DNA from: an uncultured Selenomonadales bacterium
GTDB lineage: Bacteria; Bacillota_C; Negativicutes; Selenomonadales; Selenomonadaceae
DNA: 7,253 bases
Assembly: GCA_946407175.1 (NCBI GenBank)
Contig: CAMJNB010000059.1
Coordinates: forward strand, 1-7,253
Direction: 5' to 3'
How positions within the stretch are numbered: position 1 is the stretch's first letter; each line of letters begins with the position of its first letter. Shown piece by piece: positions 1 to 5,710 of this stretch. Made by a program: the position numbers and the translations under genes. The notes beneath the pieces are model-generated. The model had not been told where the DNA came from, ran no database searches, and saw nothing but the letters and a program-made list of their open reading frames with translations.

Positions 1-1
1 A

Positions 2-76
2 GGAAGTGATAATATGGTTCCTACACCATTTGTTGCCTGTGTAGCATTTTACGTTATTCGAAAACTTGCACAGTAA
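2..76 (+). CDS. possible 3' end of a hydrophobic protein, or a 20-residue mini-ORF
   Basis: An open frame runs in from the left edge and ends at TAA 74-76. Its last residues are hydrophobic (MVPTPFVACVAFYVIRKLAQ), like the final membrane helix and basic tail of a transporter or other membrane protein. An ATG at 14-16 is preceded by AGGAAG at 1-6, so a free-standing 20-residue peptide is also possible. I do not recognise a family, and 25 codons is too short to exclude chance. Confidence 0.2.
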   Translation, partial: GSDNMVPTPFVACVAFYVIRKLAQ

Positions 77-423
77 AAAAATTATACCACCATAACTTTC
101 CTTTTTAAATAAGCGACGGGAAATTTCTGATGTTGTAAGGGTACGACTAATCAAAGTCCTACCTATGACGTCTTAAAATCATTATTAACAAAAATAATAG
201 CACCCTTTTTTCTGGTTCAATTATATTAAACAGGTAATCGATGAGCGTATTGAAAATAGGATATATCCTCAAAATCTCTTCGAAAAAAGCAAACAAAGAT
301 TTAAAATACGCAACCCCGTGGAATAGAAGTATCAGCAAAACGTTATGCCGAATTGACTCTAGTGTAGAATCGAGAAATCGTGGACAGAAGGTTCTGACCA
401 ATCATCTATATTTTTTTTCGTAA
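77..423. other. AT-rich stretch with no convincing gene
   Basis: Nothing here resembles a known protein on either strand. The short open frames, such as 241-423 plus, have no convincing ribosome binding site or family resemblance. By position, this DNA should hold the missing 5' half of the rep-like pseudogene that starts near 424. I could not align it by eye to the coiled-coil region of the intact copy at 4256-5539, so it is either very diverged or a replacement sequence. Confidence 0.4.
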
Positions 424-1125
424 AGTACGGTACGGAACAAGATTTTGATCTGTACCAGCTGACGATTCGAAGTATACCTTGTCGACAACCTCTATACCAC
501 TATCAACATCGTTTTTCGTGCCTTAGTCGGTAAAGTCGGTGACCAAAATGTCCGTCCTTCCAAAAATCAAGAAACCGCCATTATTAACTCTATCCATAAG
601 CTGAGACATACCGACGTTGACTTTTCCGGCGTCACTGACTCTTTGAAAGAAATGAAGTACACGGACAAGGACGGCAATGAGCTCTTTTTTCGCAATGATT
701 ATCTCTTATCTGCCACTATCGTTGACGCAAAAATCAATGGACAAATTTTTGATGGCGTTATCTTCTTCAAGGACATTTGTCCTCTTTTCGACATTGCCAA
801 CCTTAAAGACCAAGTTGTCAGATATCCTCACGAGCTCTTAAACGTTCCGAATCAGAACAACACACCCCTTATCATCTCTCTCAAAAAGTACGTTATCCGC
901 CGTATCTGCGAAATTAAGTTGCACAAAAATTTGGCTCGCACCATTACCTTTGACGACCTTTTTTCCAAGTGCAGACTGGGCAAAGTCAATCGTGATCAAG
1001 AATACAACGCCAGAAATGCTGTCGTCAAATTTTTTGAACATCTCAAAGCCCAAAATTGCATTGCCGATTTTAAAATTACAAAACGCAGAAACATCATTTA
1101 CGGCATCTCTTTCACCTTTTTATGA
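424..1125 (+). pseudogene. truncated, frameshifted copy of the Rep-like replication initiator
   Basis: From 463 to the stop at 1123-1125 the frame encodes a protein closely matching residues about 212-427 of the intact Rep-like protein at 4256-5539. Shared blocks include GDQN-RP-KNQ, DFSGVT, YTDKDGN, DAKINGQI, GVIFFKD, RYPHELLNVPNQNNTP and RRICEIKLHK. An upstream piece (TEQDFD, about 434-451) matches the intact SEFDR block in another frame, so a 1-base frameshift lies near 460-478. A TGA at 460-462 closes the main frame. The N-terminal coiled coil and the first roughly 190 residues are absent. A TTG at 643 or an internal ATG could start a 160-residue product, but no good ribosome binding site precedes it. 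I infer a dead paralogue. A trimmed protein that binds DNA and interferes with the intact Rep is possible but unsupported. Confidence 0.8.
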
Positions 1126-1180
1126 TTTTTTTCTGAAGAGCACTTTTAAAAAGCCAAATAAGACGCGACTTTCCAAGGGG

Positions 1181-1300
1181 GCATAGTAAATTATGGCAAC
1201 TTACTAACCTCTAAAAATGGCGTTTTAGCCGCACCACATCTAGCTTTTTCGCACTTCGCCAAAAATCCTTAGACTATATATACTCAATAGACTTAGTAGG
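1181..1300 (+). other. decayed second copy of the iteron origin
   Basis: Read in the direction of the rep-like pseudogene, this stretch parallels the intact origin downstream of the 4256-5539 gene read on the minus strand. Three blocks occur in the same order in both. The first is one iteron core, GCATAGTAAATTA (1182-1194). The second is a CTAAAAATG...TTTAGC segment (about 1212-1231). The third is the CTCAATAGAC...GTAGGGC block (about 1283-1302), the centre of a hairpin in the intact copy. Only one iteron survives here against three in the other copy, and the hairpin arms are eroded. It is probably no longer a working origin. Confidence 0.65.
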
Positions 1301-1303
1301 GCG

Positions 1304-1325
1304 CGAACGCAGTTTTTCGCGTTCG
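1304..1325. repeat. short hairpin in GC-rich stretch
   Basis: CGAACGC (1304-1310) and GCGTTCG (1319-1325) are perfect 7-base arms around an 8-base loop. The following bases, to about 1385, are rich in CTACG/CGTAG words. It occupies the place of the GC-rich hairpin at 3947-3976 in the intact origin, but the sequence differs. Function unknown. Confidence 0.4.
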
Positions 1326-1405
1326 GCTACGCTACGCCGACGCGTGCAACAGCGCTACGTACACGCCGTAGGCGGTACTACGCTTAGTTACCCGCTAACG
1401 CTCAA

Positions 1406-1438
1406 AAGGCGTAAGCCGATCTAAGTGGCTTACGCCTT
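1406..1438. repeat. 12-bp perfect inverted repeat
   Basis: AAGGCGTAAGCC (1406-1417) and GGCTTACGCCTT (1427-1438) are perfect 12-base arms around a 9-base loop. On the minus strand the stem is followed by a short TTTT run, so a weak terminator is possible. On the plus strand there is no T-run. It may equally be a protein-binding site or a remnant mobile-element end. Confidence 0.5.
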
Positions 1439-1708
1439 CAGAACAATCATAAGTAAAAAGTTTACGTTTAATTGTTTCGTTAAATCAAGTTACCAGACTA
1501 TCAACATTTAAATTATAGATAAAAAATTTATTCCCACTGAAAATAAGTGAACACCAAATAAAAAAATGATTATTGAATACTCGCTCGAATTATCGAAATT
1601 ATGTCAGGTGGGTATAAGGCTCAGAAAATACTGGGAACATAAAAGATACTCATATATAATGCGAAATGACTATATCAAAAAAATAATGTATCTTTTTGAG
1701 GAAATGAA
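1439..1708 (+). promoter_or_regulatory. AT-rich leader with a candidate promoter for the 1709 gene
   Basis: No coding sequence is apparent. A perfect -10-like TATAAT lies at 1655-1660, but the hexamer 17 bases upstream (TGGGAA) is a poor -35. The gene start at 1709 has GAGGA at 1698-1702 with a 6-base spacer. The promoter call is weak because the whole stretch is AT-rich. Confidence 0.3.
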
Positions 1709-2554
1709 ATGAAATTTATGGGAAATTGCGGAACAACTTTAAATTTGAAACGCAACTACCTGATTTTGAATTTAACTGACACAAATGATTTGCCGAAGAT
1801 GGACAGATGGCTCTTCAAAGAACACGCGATCGATACGGTAAGCATAAATGGTTCGATTTTGTCAGGATATTCGACATACAGAGCTTTGCCAATACCTAGA
1901 GGCGGAGAAAAATATGGAGTTTACAACTGGAGAATGACTGAACATCATTGGCTGGCAGATCCGTTTTCTGTGGGAAGTCAACTTGAACAAGGAACAGGTT
2001 ATTCTGAAATTTAGCCTGAAAATGTAAATGAGATAATAGGAAATCCTGAAAACTCTGAAAAACGCGCAGATTGGTCGGCGCAAGATAATCCTAATGCACA
2101 TCCGCCGGCATTTGTGTTTACTAATCGCAAAATTGACGATAATTTCAAAGGTATGGGTGAAATAACGGTAAACGACGGTCCGTTTTTCAGATTTGTTATT
2201 GCAATGCGCTATCCGGAAGGCGTGAGTGAAGAAAAAGGCGAAAAATGGTTTTACGACAGCTTTATTCCTGCGATGAAGGCTCAGAAAGATTTATTGCGCG
2301 GATTTTCTTATAAAGCAATAGATCCAAAAATAACCCCCTTTACCCGAATTGTAGAGCTTTGGTACAGAGATTCAAACGCGTGGATAAGAAATTGGGTTGA
2401 CGGAAGCTCAAAGATAAACGAACCGTCGTGGGCAAAGGACAATCAAAATTTTATCTATTTGACGCCTTATAAAGAAATAGTTTGCATATTTTTGGAAGAA
2501 TCACCTGAAAGAGACTTTTTAAAACAAGGTACAGCCTATTATACCGATAATTAA
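1709..2554 (+). pseudogene. EthD-like duplicated alpha/beta-barrel protein split by an amber codon
   Basis: A single frame of 282 codons runs from ATG 1709 (GAGGA ribosome binding site 6 bases upstream) to TAA at 2552-2554, with one in-frame TAG at 2012-2014. The codons between that TAG and the GTG at 2114 read on as coherent protein (PENVNEIIGNPENSEK...). The two open pieces of 101 and 146 residues are therefore parts of one gene. Residues about 25-90 contain RWLFKEHAIDTVS and YGVYNWRMTEHHW. The second half contains FRFVIAMRYPEGVS, a WF-DSFIPAMK helix and RIVELWYRDSNAW. The pattern suggests two ferredoxin-like repeats as in EthD-type dimeric alpha/beta barrels. That family call is by general resemblance only. 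No transmembrane segment or signal peptide is seen. The TAG may derive from TGG (Trp). Function is unknown. Confidence 0.6.
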
Positions 2555-2578
2555 ATCAGCGATAATATCCATGCATTG

Positions 2579-2760
2579 AGCGCGAGAAAAATTTCCGACG
2601 ATATCACGTTGTTTCTAAATTTGAGAATCAAAGTCATGCTTAATTCTGAATTTGGCTTTATCGGGAATGCCAGCAACGGCACCATGCTTAGCGAGGAAAA
2701 CGCGAATTTGCTCGCAATTGTATGCTTTATCAAGTACTATAAGGCTGATCGTTCTTAATG
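2579..2760 (-). pseudogene. IS5-family transposase fragment
   Basis: Reading leftward from about 2757, the minus strand encodes IVLDKAYNCEQIRVFLAKHGAVAGIPDKAK, then a TAG at 2617-2615, then KQRDIVGNFSRA in the same frame. This matches the usual IS5-type DDE transposase order: a DKAYD block, a V-IP-K block, then YKQR--VE-FF. The stop sits where a Tyr codon (TAT or TAC) is expected before KQR. The catalytic Glu of the VENFF block reads Gly (GTC GGA). The N-terminal two thirds and the C-terminal end are missing, and I find no terminal inverted repeats. This is a dead insertion-sequence remnant. Family assignment is from motif order, not a search. Confidence 0.7.
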
Positions 2761-2802
2761 CGTGTTTTTCCAAGCCGCAGGCTGTTAGTATAATTACGCA
2801 TG

Positions 2803-2842
2803 TAGAATCTGCGATCATCTGCGATCGGAATGACAGATTCTA
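2803..2842. repeat. 9-bp inverted repeat with internal direct repeat
   Basis: TAGAATCTG (2803-2811) and CAGATTCTA (2834-2842) are perfect inverted arms. Between them CTGCGATC is repeated (2810-2817 and 2819-2826). It lies between the transposase remnant and a terminator. It could be a protein-binding site or the stem of a structured transcript end; nothing decides between these. Confidence 0.35.
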
Positions 2843-2858
2843 TATGGGATGAAGAGTT

Positions 2859-2882
2859 GTGCCCCAATCGGGCACCTTTTTT
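2859..2882 (+). terminator. intrinsic terminator
   Basis: GTGCCC (2859-2864), a 5-base loop and GGGCAC (2870-2875) are followed by C and six T (2877-2882). It would end plus-strand transcripts from the 1709-2554 gene and insulate the relaxase region from read-through. Confidence 0.75.
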
Positions 2883-2895
2883 AAGCCTCGTAGAG

Positions 2896-2936
2896 CCCGC
2901 ACATTCCGAAGGAATGTATAGCGGGGTATACTTTTT
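2896..2936 (+). other. oriT: candidate oriT of pMV158/MobV type
   Basis: Two inverted repeats overlap. The left one is ACATTCC (2901-2907), loop GAA, GGAATGT (2911-2917), extended by CCCGC/GCGGG. The right one is GTATA (2916-2920), six bases GCGGGG, TATAC (2927-2931), then TTTTT. From memory, the pMV158 oriT has the same layout: a left 7-bp repeat around a GAAT loop running into GTATA-GTGTGT-TATAC-TTT, with the nick in the central TAGTGTG/TTA. Here the centre reads TAGCGGG/GTA. It lies just upstream of a MobV-type relaxase gene, as in pMV158. The nick position is inferred. Confidence 0.65.
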
Positions 2937-3000
2937 CAACTGAAAAAAGCCAAAACATAAGATTTTGGACGCCTTCTTTTATGCCATAATCAGGCTACTA

Positions 3001-3006
3001 AGGAGG
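3001..3006 (+). promoter_or_regulatory. strong ribosome binding site deciding the relaxase start
   Basis: AGGAGG is placed 8 bases before ATG 3015. The frame stays open upstream only to a TAA at 2958-2960, and none of that stretch resembles relaxase sequence. The truncated N-terminus is therefore the real translated start and not a mis-called one. Confidence 0.8.
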
Positions 3007-3014
3007 TATTTTTT

Positions 3015-3656
3015 ATGAGCTACCAACAACTTCACGCAGGTAAAGTATCGCCGGATAATTTAATCCGCAACGTCCGACAACGTATCAAGCAACTTCATTT
3101 GAAACGCAAACCGCGCATTGATGCTGTCGGACTCGAAGACATTATTATCGGCGCCTCTAAGCGCGAACAGTATTTCACTGACGCCCTTCACTTCTTCCAA
3201 AACCGCTATGGCATAGAAAACGTGATGTACTGCCATTGTCATATGGATGAATCTAATCCCCATATTCACGTCGGCATTGTTCATGTTACAGCAGATGGAC
3301 GACTATCCGCACGCGATCTTTTCAACCCCAAAATCCTTGAAAAATTACAGACGGATTTTAACTTCACCGTTGCTCAACATTACGGGCTGGAACGCAGCGA
3401 TCATCATGCCCGCAACTACCTCGAACTCAATCGGTTCAAAGTTCAACAGACAAAACAAGAAATTCTTCAATACTCTCACGACCTTGATACTTTTCACTGT
3501 ACACAAGCCAATATCGAAAAAATCCACTCTAACTCCCACTTCTCCTCTTCCGGCTTTATTATCAAATCCGAAGACAAAAACAATACCGAATTGCCTACCT
3601 CCGATTTCACCGAACTGAACCAAATTGCTCAAGAGGGTGTTAGGGTTGGTTGGTAA
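3015..3656 (+). CDS. MobV/Mob_Pre relaxase, lacking the N-terminal catalytic segment
   Basis: A 213-residue member of the Mob_Pre (MobV) plasmid mobilization/recombination family, which nicks oriT to start conjugative mobilization. Residues 36-130 carry the family signature: DAVGLEDIIIGAS, FFQNRYGIENV, the metal-binding motif HMDESNPHIH (His76, Glu79, His83, His85), GRLSARDLFNPK and HYGLER. The spacing of these four residues equals that of pMV158 MobM (126, 129, 133, 135 as I recall), so about 50 N-terminal residues are missing. They include motif I and the catalytic His22 of MobM. MobV proteins usually exceed 350 residues, so the C-terminus is short as well, and the same frame continues beyond the TAA to 3881. 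The strong ribosome binding site and the oriT-like repeats just upstream suggest a once working transfer module. Nicking activity is doubtful. Confidence 0.85.
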   Translation: MSYQQLHAGKVSPDNLIRNVRQRIKQLHLKRKPRIDAVGLEDIIIGASKREQYFTDALHFFQNRYGIENVMYCHCHMDESNPHIHVGIVHVTADGRLSARDLFNPKILEKLQTDFNFTVAQHYGLERSDHHARNYLELNRFKVQQTKQEILQYSHDLDTFHCTQANIEKIHSNSHFSSSGFIIKSEDKNNTELPTSDFTELNQIAQEGVRVGW

Positions 3657-3881
3657 AATCAGGTAAAAGTAAAACACCGGCAATTTTCTGTTACAATAAC
3701 TTTGAGAAGTCAGTTGGAAGAGGGCGTCCGCCACTTAATCCTCGAAATAATGCAAGCATTCAAAGTGCTTATCAGCCGCGGACACATTAACGACACCGAC
3801 AAAGCTTTGGATTTGGCATTGTCCTTACTGGCTAAAAACTACTCTCAGACCGTGCTTACAGCTGTGATAAAATTTTTTTAA
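3657..3881 (+). pseudogene. in-frame continuation of the relaxase after its stop
   Basis: Directly after TAA 3654-3656, 74 further codons are open in the same frame up to TAA 3879-3881, ending in the AT-rich tract. The part from about 3711 has relaxase-like codon choice and a helical character (SQLEEGVRHLILEIMQAF...DKALDLALSLLAKNY). An internal ATG at 3750 could give 43 residues, but no clear ribosome binding site precedes it. The relaxase C-terminus was probably longer and was cut by a nonsense change or small rearrangement. EGVR occurs on both sides of the stop (about 3636-3647 and 3720-3731), hinting at a local duplication. Confidence 0.45.
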
Positions 3882-3935
3882 ATTTTTGCTAATTTTTTTT
3901 AAATTTTTTTCTAATTTTTTGCTAATTTTTTTTTA
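3868..3935. repeat. AT-rich repeated tract, candidate DNA-unwinding element
   Basis: The tract is almost purely A and T, made of repeated blocks of the AAATTTTT-GCTAATTTTTTT type (about 3880-3899, 3900-3920, 3921-3935). It adjoins the hairpins and iterons of the origin, where theta plasmids usually have a melting region. On the plus strand its long T-runs could also help end transcription after the relaxase. Confidence 0.55.
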
Positions 3936-3946
3936 TGTGGGCTGGC

Positions 3947-3976
3947 GGCGCCGCCCGCCAAGGCAAAGGCGGCGCC
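3947..3976. repeat. GC-rich hairpin of the origin
   Basis: GGCGCCGCC (3947-3955) and GGCGGCGCC (3968-3976) are perfect 9-base arms around a 12-base loop. The left arm lies within a 12-bp palindrome (3944-3955). The sharp change from pure AT to pure GC at about 3936 is striking. It lies between the AT-rich tract and the second hairpin. Confidence 0.6.
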
Positions 3977-3983
3977 AAAGCCC

Positions 3984-4010
3984 TACAATGTCTATTGAGT
4001 CTACATTGTA
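3984..4010. repeat. conserved origin hairpin
   Basis: TACAATGT (3984-3991) and ACATTGTA (4003-4010) are perfect 8-base arms around an 11-base loop CTATTGAGTCT. The loop and flanking bases recur, with eroded arms, in the second origin copy at about 1272-1302. Survival of this block in both copies argues for a role, perhaps Rep or host-factor binding. The minus strand also reads TTATACAAT at 4013-4005, a partial match to a DnaA box. Confidence 0.6.
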
Positions 4011-4080
4011 TAAGGGTTTTTAGGGTTTTAAAAAAAGTTAGGCTACACCTAGCTAAACTCCGCATTTTTAGCATTGAAAG

Positions 4081-4150
4081 CGTCGGCTAATTTACTATGC
4101 TCCGTCGGCTAATTTACTATGCTCCGTCGGCTAATTTACTATGCTCCGTC
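4081..4150. repeat. three 22-bp tandem iterons of a replication origin
   Basis: Three perfect head-to-tail copies of a 22-base unit (beginning CGTCGGCTAA, ending ATGCTC) occupy 4081-4102, 4103-4124 and 4125-4146, plus a 4-base start of a fourth (4147-4150). A 22-base period, about two helical turns, is typical of iterons bound by theta-plasmid Rep proteins. They lie about 105 bases beyond the stop of the Rep-like gene, next to AT-rich DNA. One diverged copy lies in the same relative place after the rep-like pseudogene (1181-1194). Confidence 0.8.
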
Positions 4151-4201
4151 AAATCTAGCTTGTAGCGATATTTTCAGAAAAATGAGGAGAAAACCCGCGT
4201 C

Positions 4202-4213
4202 ATTGCTAGCAAT
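4202..4213. repeat. 12-bp perfect palindrome
   Basis: ATTGCTAGCAAT is a perfect palindrome between the iterons and the terminator of the Rep-like gene. It could be a binding site for a dimeric protein. No function can be assigned. Confidence 0.35.
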
Positions 4214-4233
4214 AAAAAAGCCGCAAAAGCGGC
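4214..4233 (-). terminator. intrinsic terminator of the Rep-like gene
   Basis: On the minus strand GCCGC, loop TTTT and GCGGC are followed by six T. It lies 22 bases beyond the stop at 4256, so rep transcription ends before it enters the iterons. Confidence 0.8.
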
Positions 4234-4255
4234 AAGGTGACGGGTAAAAAAACGG

Positions 4256-5539
4256 CTAGAAAGTGAACTTGACGGAAATAAATTTACCGCGTTGCTGAAC
4301 CGGCTCAAAAGAGGAAATGAAATTCTTCTCTTGCAAGTGTGTAAAAAGTTTAATAACGGCGTTGCGGGCGTCCATTTTTACATCACGCGAGCAATTACTC
4401 ATTCTGCAACGCTTAAAGACGTCATCGAAAGTAATGGTCGGTGTCATCTTGTGAAGTTTAATTTCACAGATTCTACGCATTACATACTTTTTGACGGCAA
4501 TAATGCGCGGGGTATTGTTTTGATTCGGAACGTTTAAAAGTTCGTGGGGATACCTAATCACTTGATTTTTGATATCGGCAATTTTGAAAAGTGGGGAATT
4601 GTCTTTGAAGAAAATGACGCCTTCCATAATCTGCCCGTTAATTTTTGCGTCAAGGATATCAGCGGAAATAAGGTTAGCAAATTTTAAAGTTAAAGTGTTG
4701 CCGTCTTTGTCCGTGTACTTCAATTCTGTAAGGGATTCAGTGACGCCGGAAAAGTCAACAATAGTTCCCATAAGCTTAACGACAGAATTAACAGTGGCGT
4801 CCTGCTGATTCTTCATAGGGCGGGCATTTTGGTCGCCAATTTTGCCGATTAAGGCGCGGAAAATGATATTTACGGTAGTATATCTGTTGCCGGCAAGAAA
4901 TTCGCTAATTAGCACGCCTAAAACGGCGCGGTCAAATTCGGAAAGAGGGTTATCATCTTCGTAACCTTCAGCATTTTGGATACCAACGCTACTAAAAACG
5001 GCGTCCTGCTTAGAAGTTTTGTGACTTTCCTTGTTATTTCTGTACCGCGTACCCTGCAACGCCTTCTTGAAATTGTTGGGATCAAATCGGAATAAACCTT
5101 TAACGAAAGAGTCATTAGGCTCAACGCATTCATCGGAAGGCATAACCTGAACTTTCAAAGTGTCGATAATGGTATCGACATACTTTTTGATCTTAAGCTT
5201 AGATTCAGCGTCTATCCACTGGGCTTTAACTTGTTCCTGCTTTTGGCGTTCCTTTTTAAGCTTAGCTTGTTCATCGGCTTTACGCTTTTCATCTTGCAAG
5301 CGCGCTTCTTCTTCGCTTATCGCGTTTTGGACGTGGTTAAGCTCGGCGGTAACGGCTTTAAGTTGTTCGTCGAGTTCCTCACGCTGTGTAGCTAAAATTT
5401 TGAGTTCATCGGCAGAAGGATTAGAAAAATGAATGTCCCAAAAATTTTTGATATTTTCGTTAATCTGCGCATTAATCTGCGTACGGCGTTCAGTCATCTG
5501 CATACGGCGCTCCGTCAATGCGGTTAAAGTATCGGACAT
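4256..5539 (-). CDS. replication initiator-like protein with N-terminal coiled coil
   Basis: A 427-residue soluble protein, probably the initiator that binds the iterons downstream and opens the origin. Residues about 5-115 form a charged coiled coil with many Glu, Lys and Gln. Residues about 140-195 are a polar linker. Residues 199-235 (SEFDRAVLGVLISEFLAGNRYTTVNIIFRALIGK) look like a first winged-helix domain. Residues about 255-427 look like a second, with RYPHELLNVPNQNNTP and KKYVMRRICEIK. This layout resembles plasmid initiators and the hypothetical proteins on Firmicutes mobile elements sometimes named replication initiator protein A. I could not search to confirm that. Start: ATG 5539, with AAGGAG about 12 bases upstream. 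Support comes from context: adjacent iterons, a MobV relaxase, a likely antisense RNA in its leader, and a second copy with its own origin at 424-1300. The long coiled coil is unusual for such initiators. Confidence 0.65.
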   Translation of the reverse strand: MSDTLTALTERRMQMTERRTQINAQINENIKNFWDIHFSNPSADELKILATQREELDEQLKAVTAELNHVQNAISEEEARLQDEKRKADEQAKLKKERQKQEQVKAQWIDAESKLKIKKYVDTIIDTLKVQVMPSDECVEPNDSFVKGLFRFDPNNFKKALQGTRYRNNKESHKTSKQDAVFSSVGIQNAEGYEDDNPLSEFDRAVLGVLISEFLAGNRYTTVNIIFRALIGKIGDQNARPMKNQQDATVNSVVKLMGTIVDFSGVTESLTELKYTDKDGNTLTLKFANLISADILDAKINGQIMEGVIFFKDNSPLFKIADIKNQVIRYPHELLNVPNQNNTPRIIAVKKYVMRRICEIKLHKMTPTITFDDVFKRCRMSNCSRDVKMDARNAVIKLFTHLQEKNFISSFEPVQQRGKFISVKFTF

Positions 5540-5584
5540 ATCCCGTCAACTCCTTTCAAGTAAAACAGAAAAAAACTACATCCC

Positions 5585-5710
5585 CTATAGAGAATGTAGC
5601 CTTTCCGCTTGATAAAATAATTTCGGTATTTTATAATTACGCCGTTAAAATTAATTAACGATAGCTGTCAAAAGTAATCTTGCTAGGGAATGTCGCTACA
5701 TTCTCTGTAG
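5585..5710. repeat. 15-base inverted repeat in the rep leader
   Basis: CTATAGAGAATGTAG (5585-5599) is the reverse complement of CTACATTCTCTGTAG (5696-5710) at 14 of 15 positions. In the rep leader RNA these could pair over about 100 bases. Each copy can also join a local hairpin, for example AGGGAATGT (5685-5693) with ACATTCTCT (5698-5706). Mutually exclusive pairings of this kind fit leader-based control of rep. Rep-operator sites are the alternative. Confidence 0.5.
5609..5637 (+). promoter_or_regulatory. plus-strand promoter opposing rep
   Basis: TTGATA (5609-5614) and TATAAT (5632-5637) are separated by exactly 17 bases, close to the vegetative consensus. Transcription would start near 5644, within the near-palindrome CGTTAA...TTAACG (5643-5660), which could be an operator. 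No plus-strand gene follows before the terminator at 5713-5755. Confidence 0.7.

Noticed and set aside
159..401. Minus-strand hydrophobic frame of 80 codons
   Set aside because: Its Leu/Phe/Ile richness follows from AT-rich DNA, no ribosome binding site precedes it, and no family resemblance is seen.
2012..2617. Amber codons in two genes as evidence for pyrrolysine or recoded UAG
   Set aside because: One of the two genes is an obvious dead transposase fragment, modB uses TAG as a normal stop, and no pyl genes or insertion elements are visible. Ordinary decay is simpler.
3345..3734. Minus-strand open frame of 129 codons opposite the relaxase
   Set aside because: The plus strand carries clear relaxase motifs over the same bases. 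The minus frame resembles no family and has no start signals.
3860..4013. DnaA boxes in the origin
   Set aside because: Only partial matches such as TTATACAAT were found, no better than expected in AT-rich DNA.
4081..4150. Tandem 22-base repeats as a CRISPR array
   Set aside because: The copies are directly adjacent with no spacers and there are no cas genes. Iterons beside an initiator-like gene explain them better.
5160..5432. Plus-strand Ser/Cys-rich open frame of 90 codons
   Set aside because: It is the exact antisense of the coiled-coil codons of the Rep-like gene, has no ribosome binding site, and reflects complementary Glu/Lys/Gln codons.
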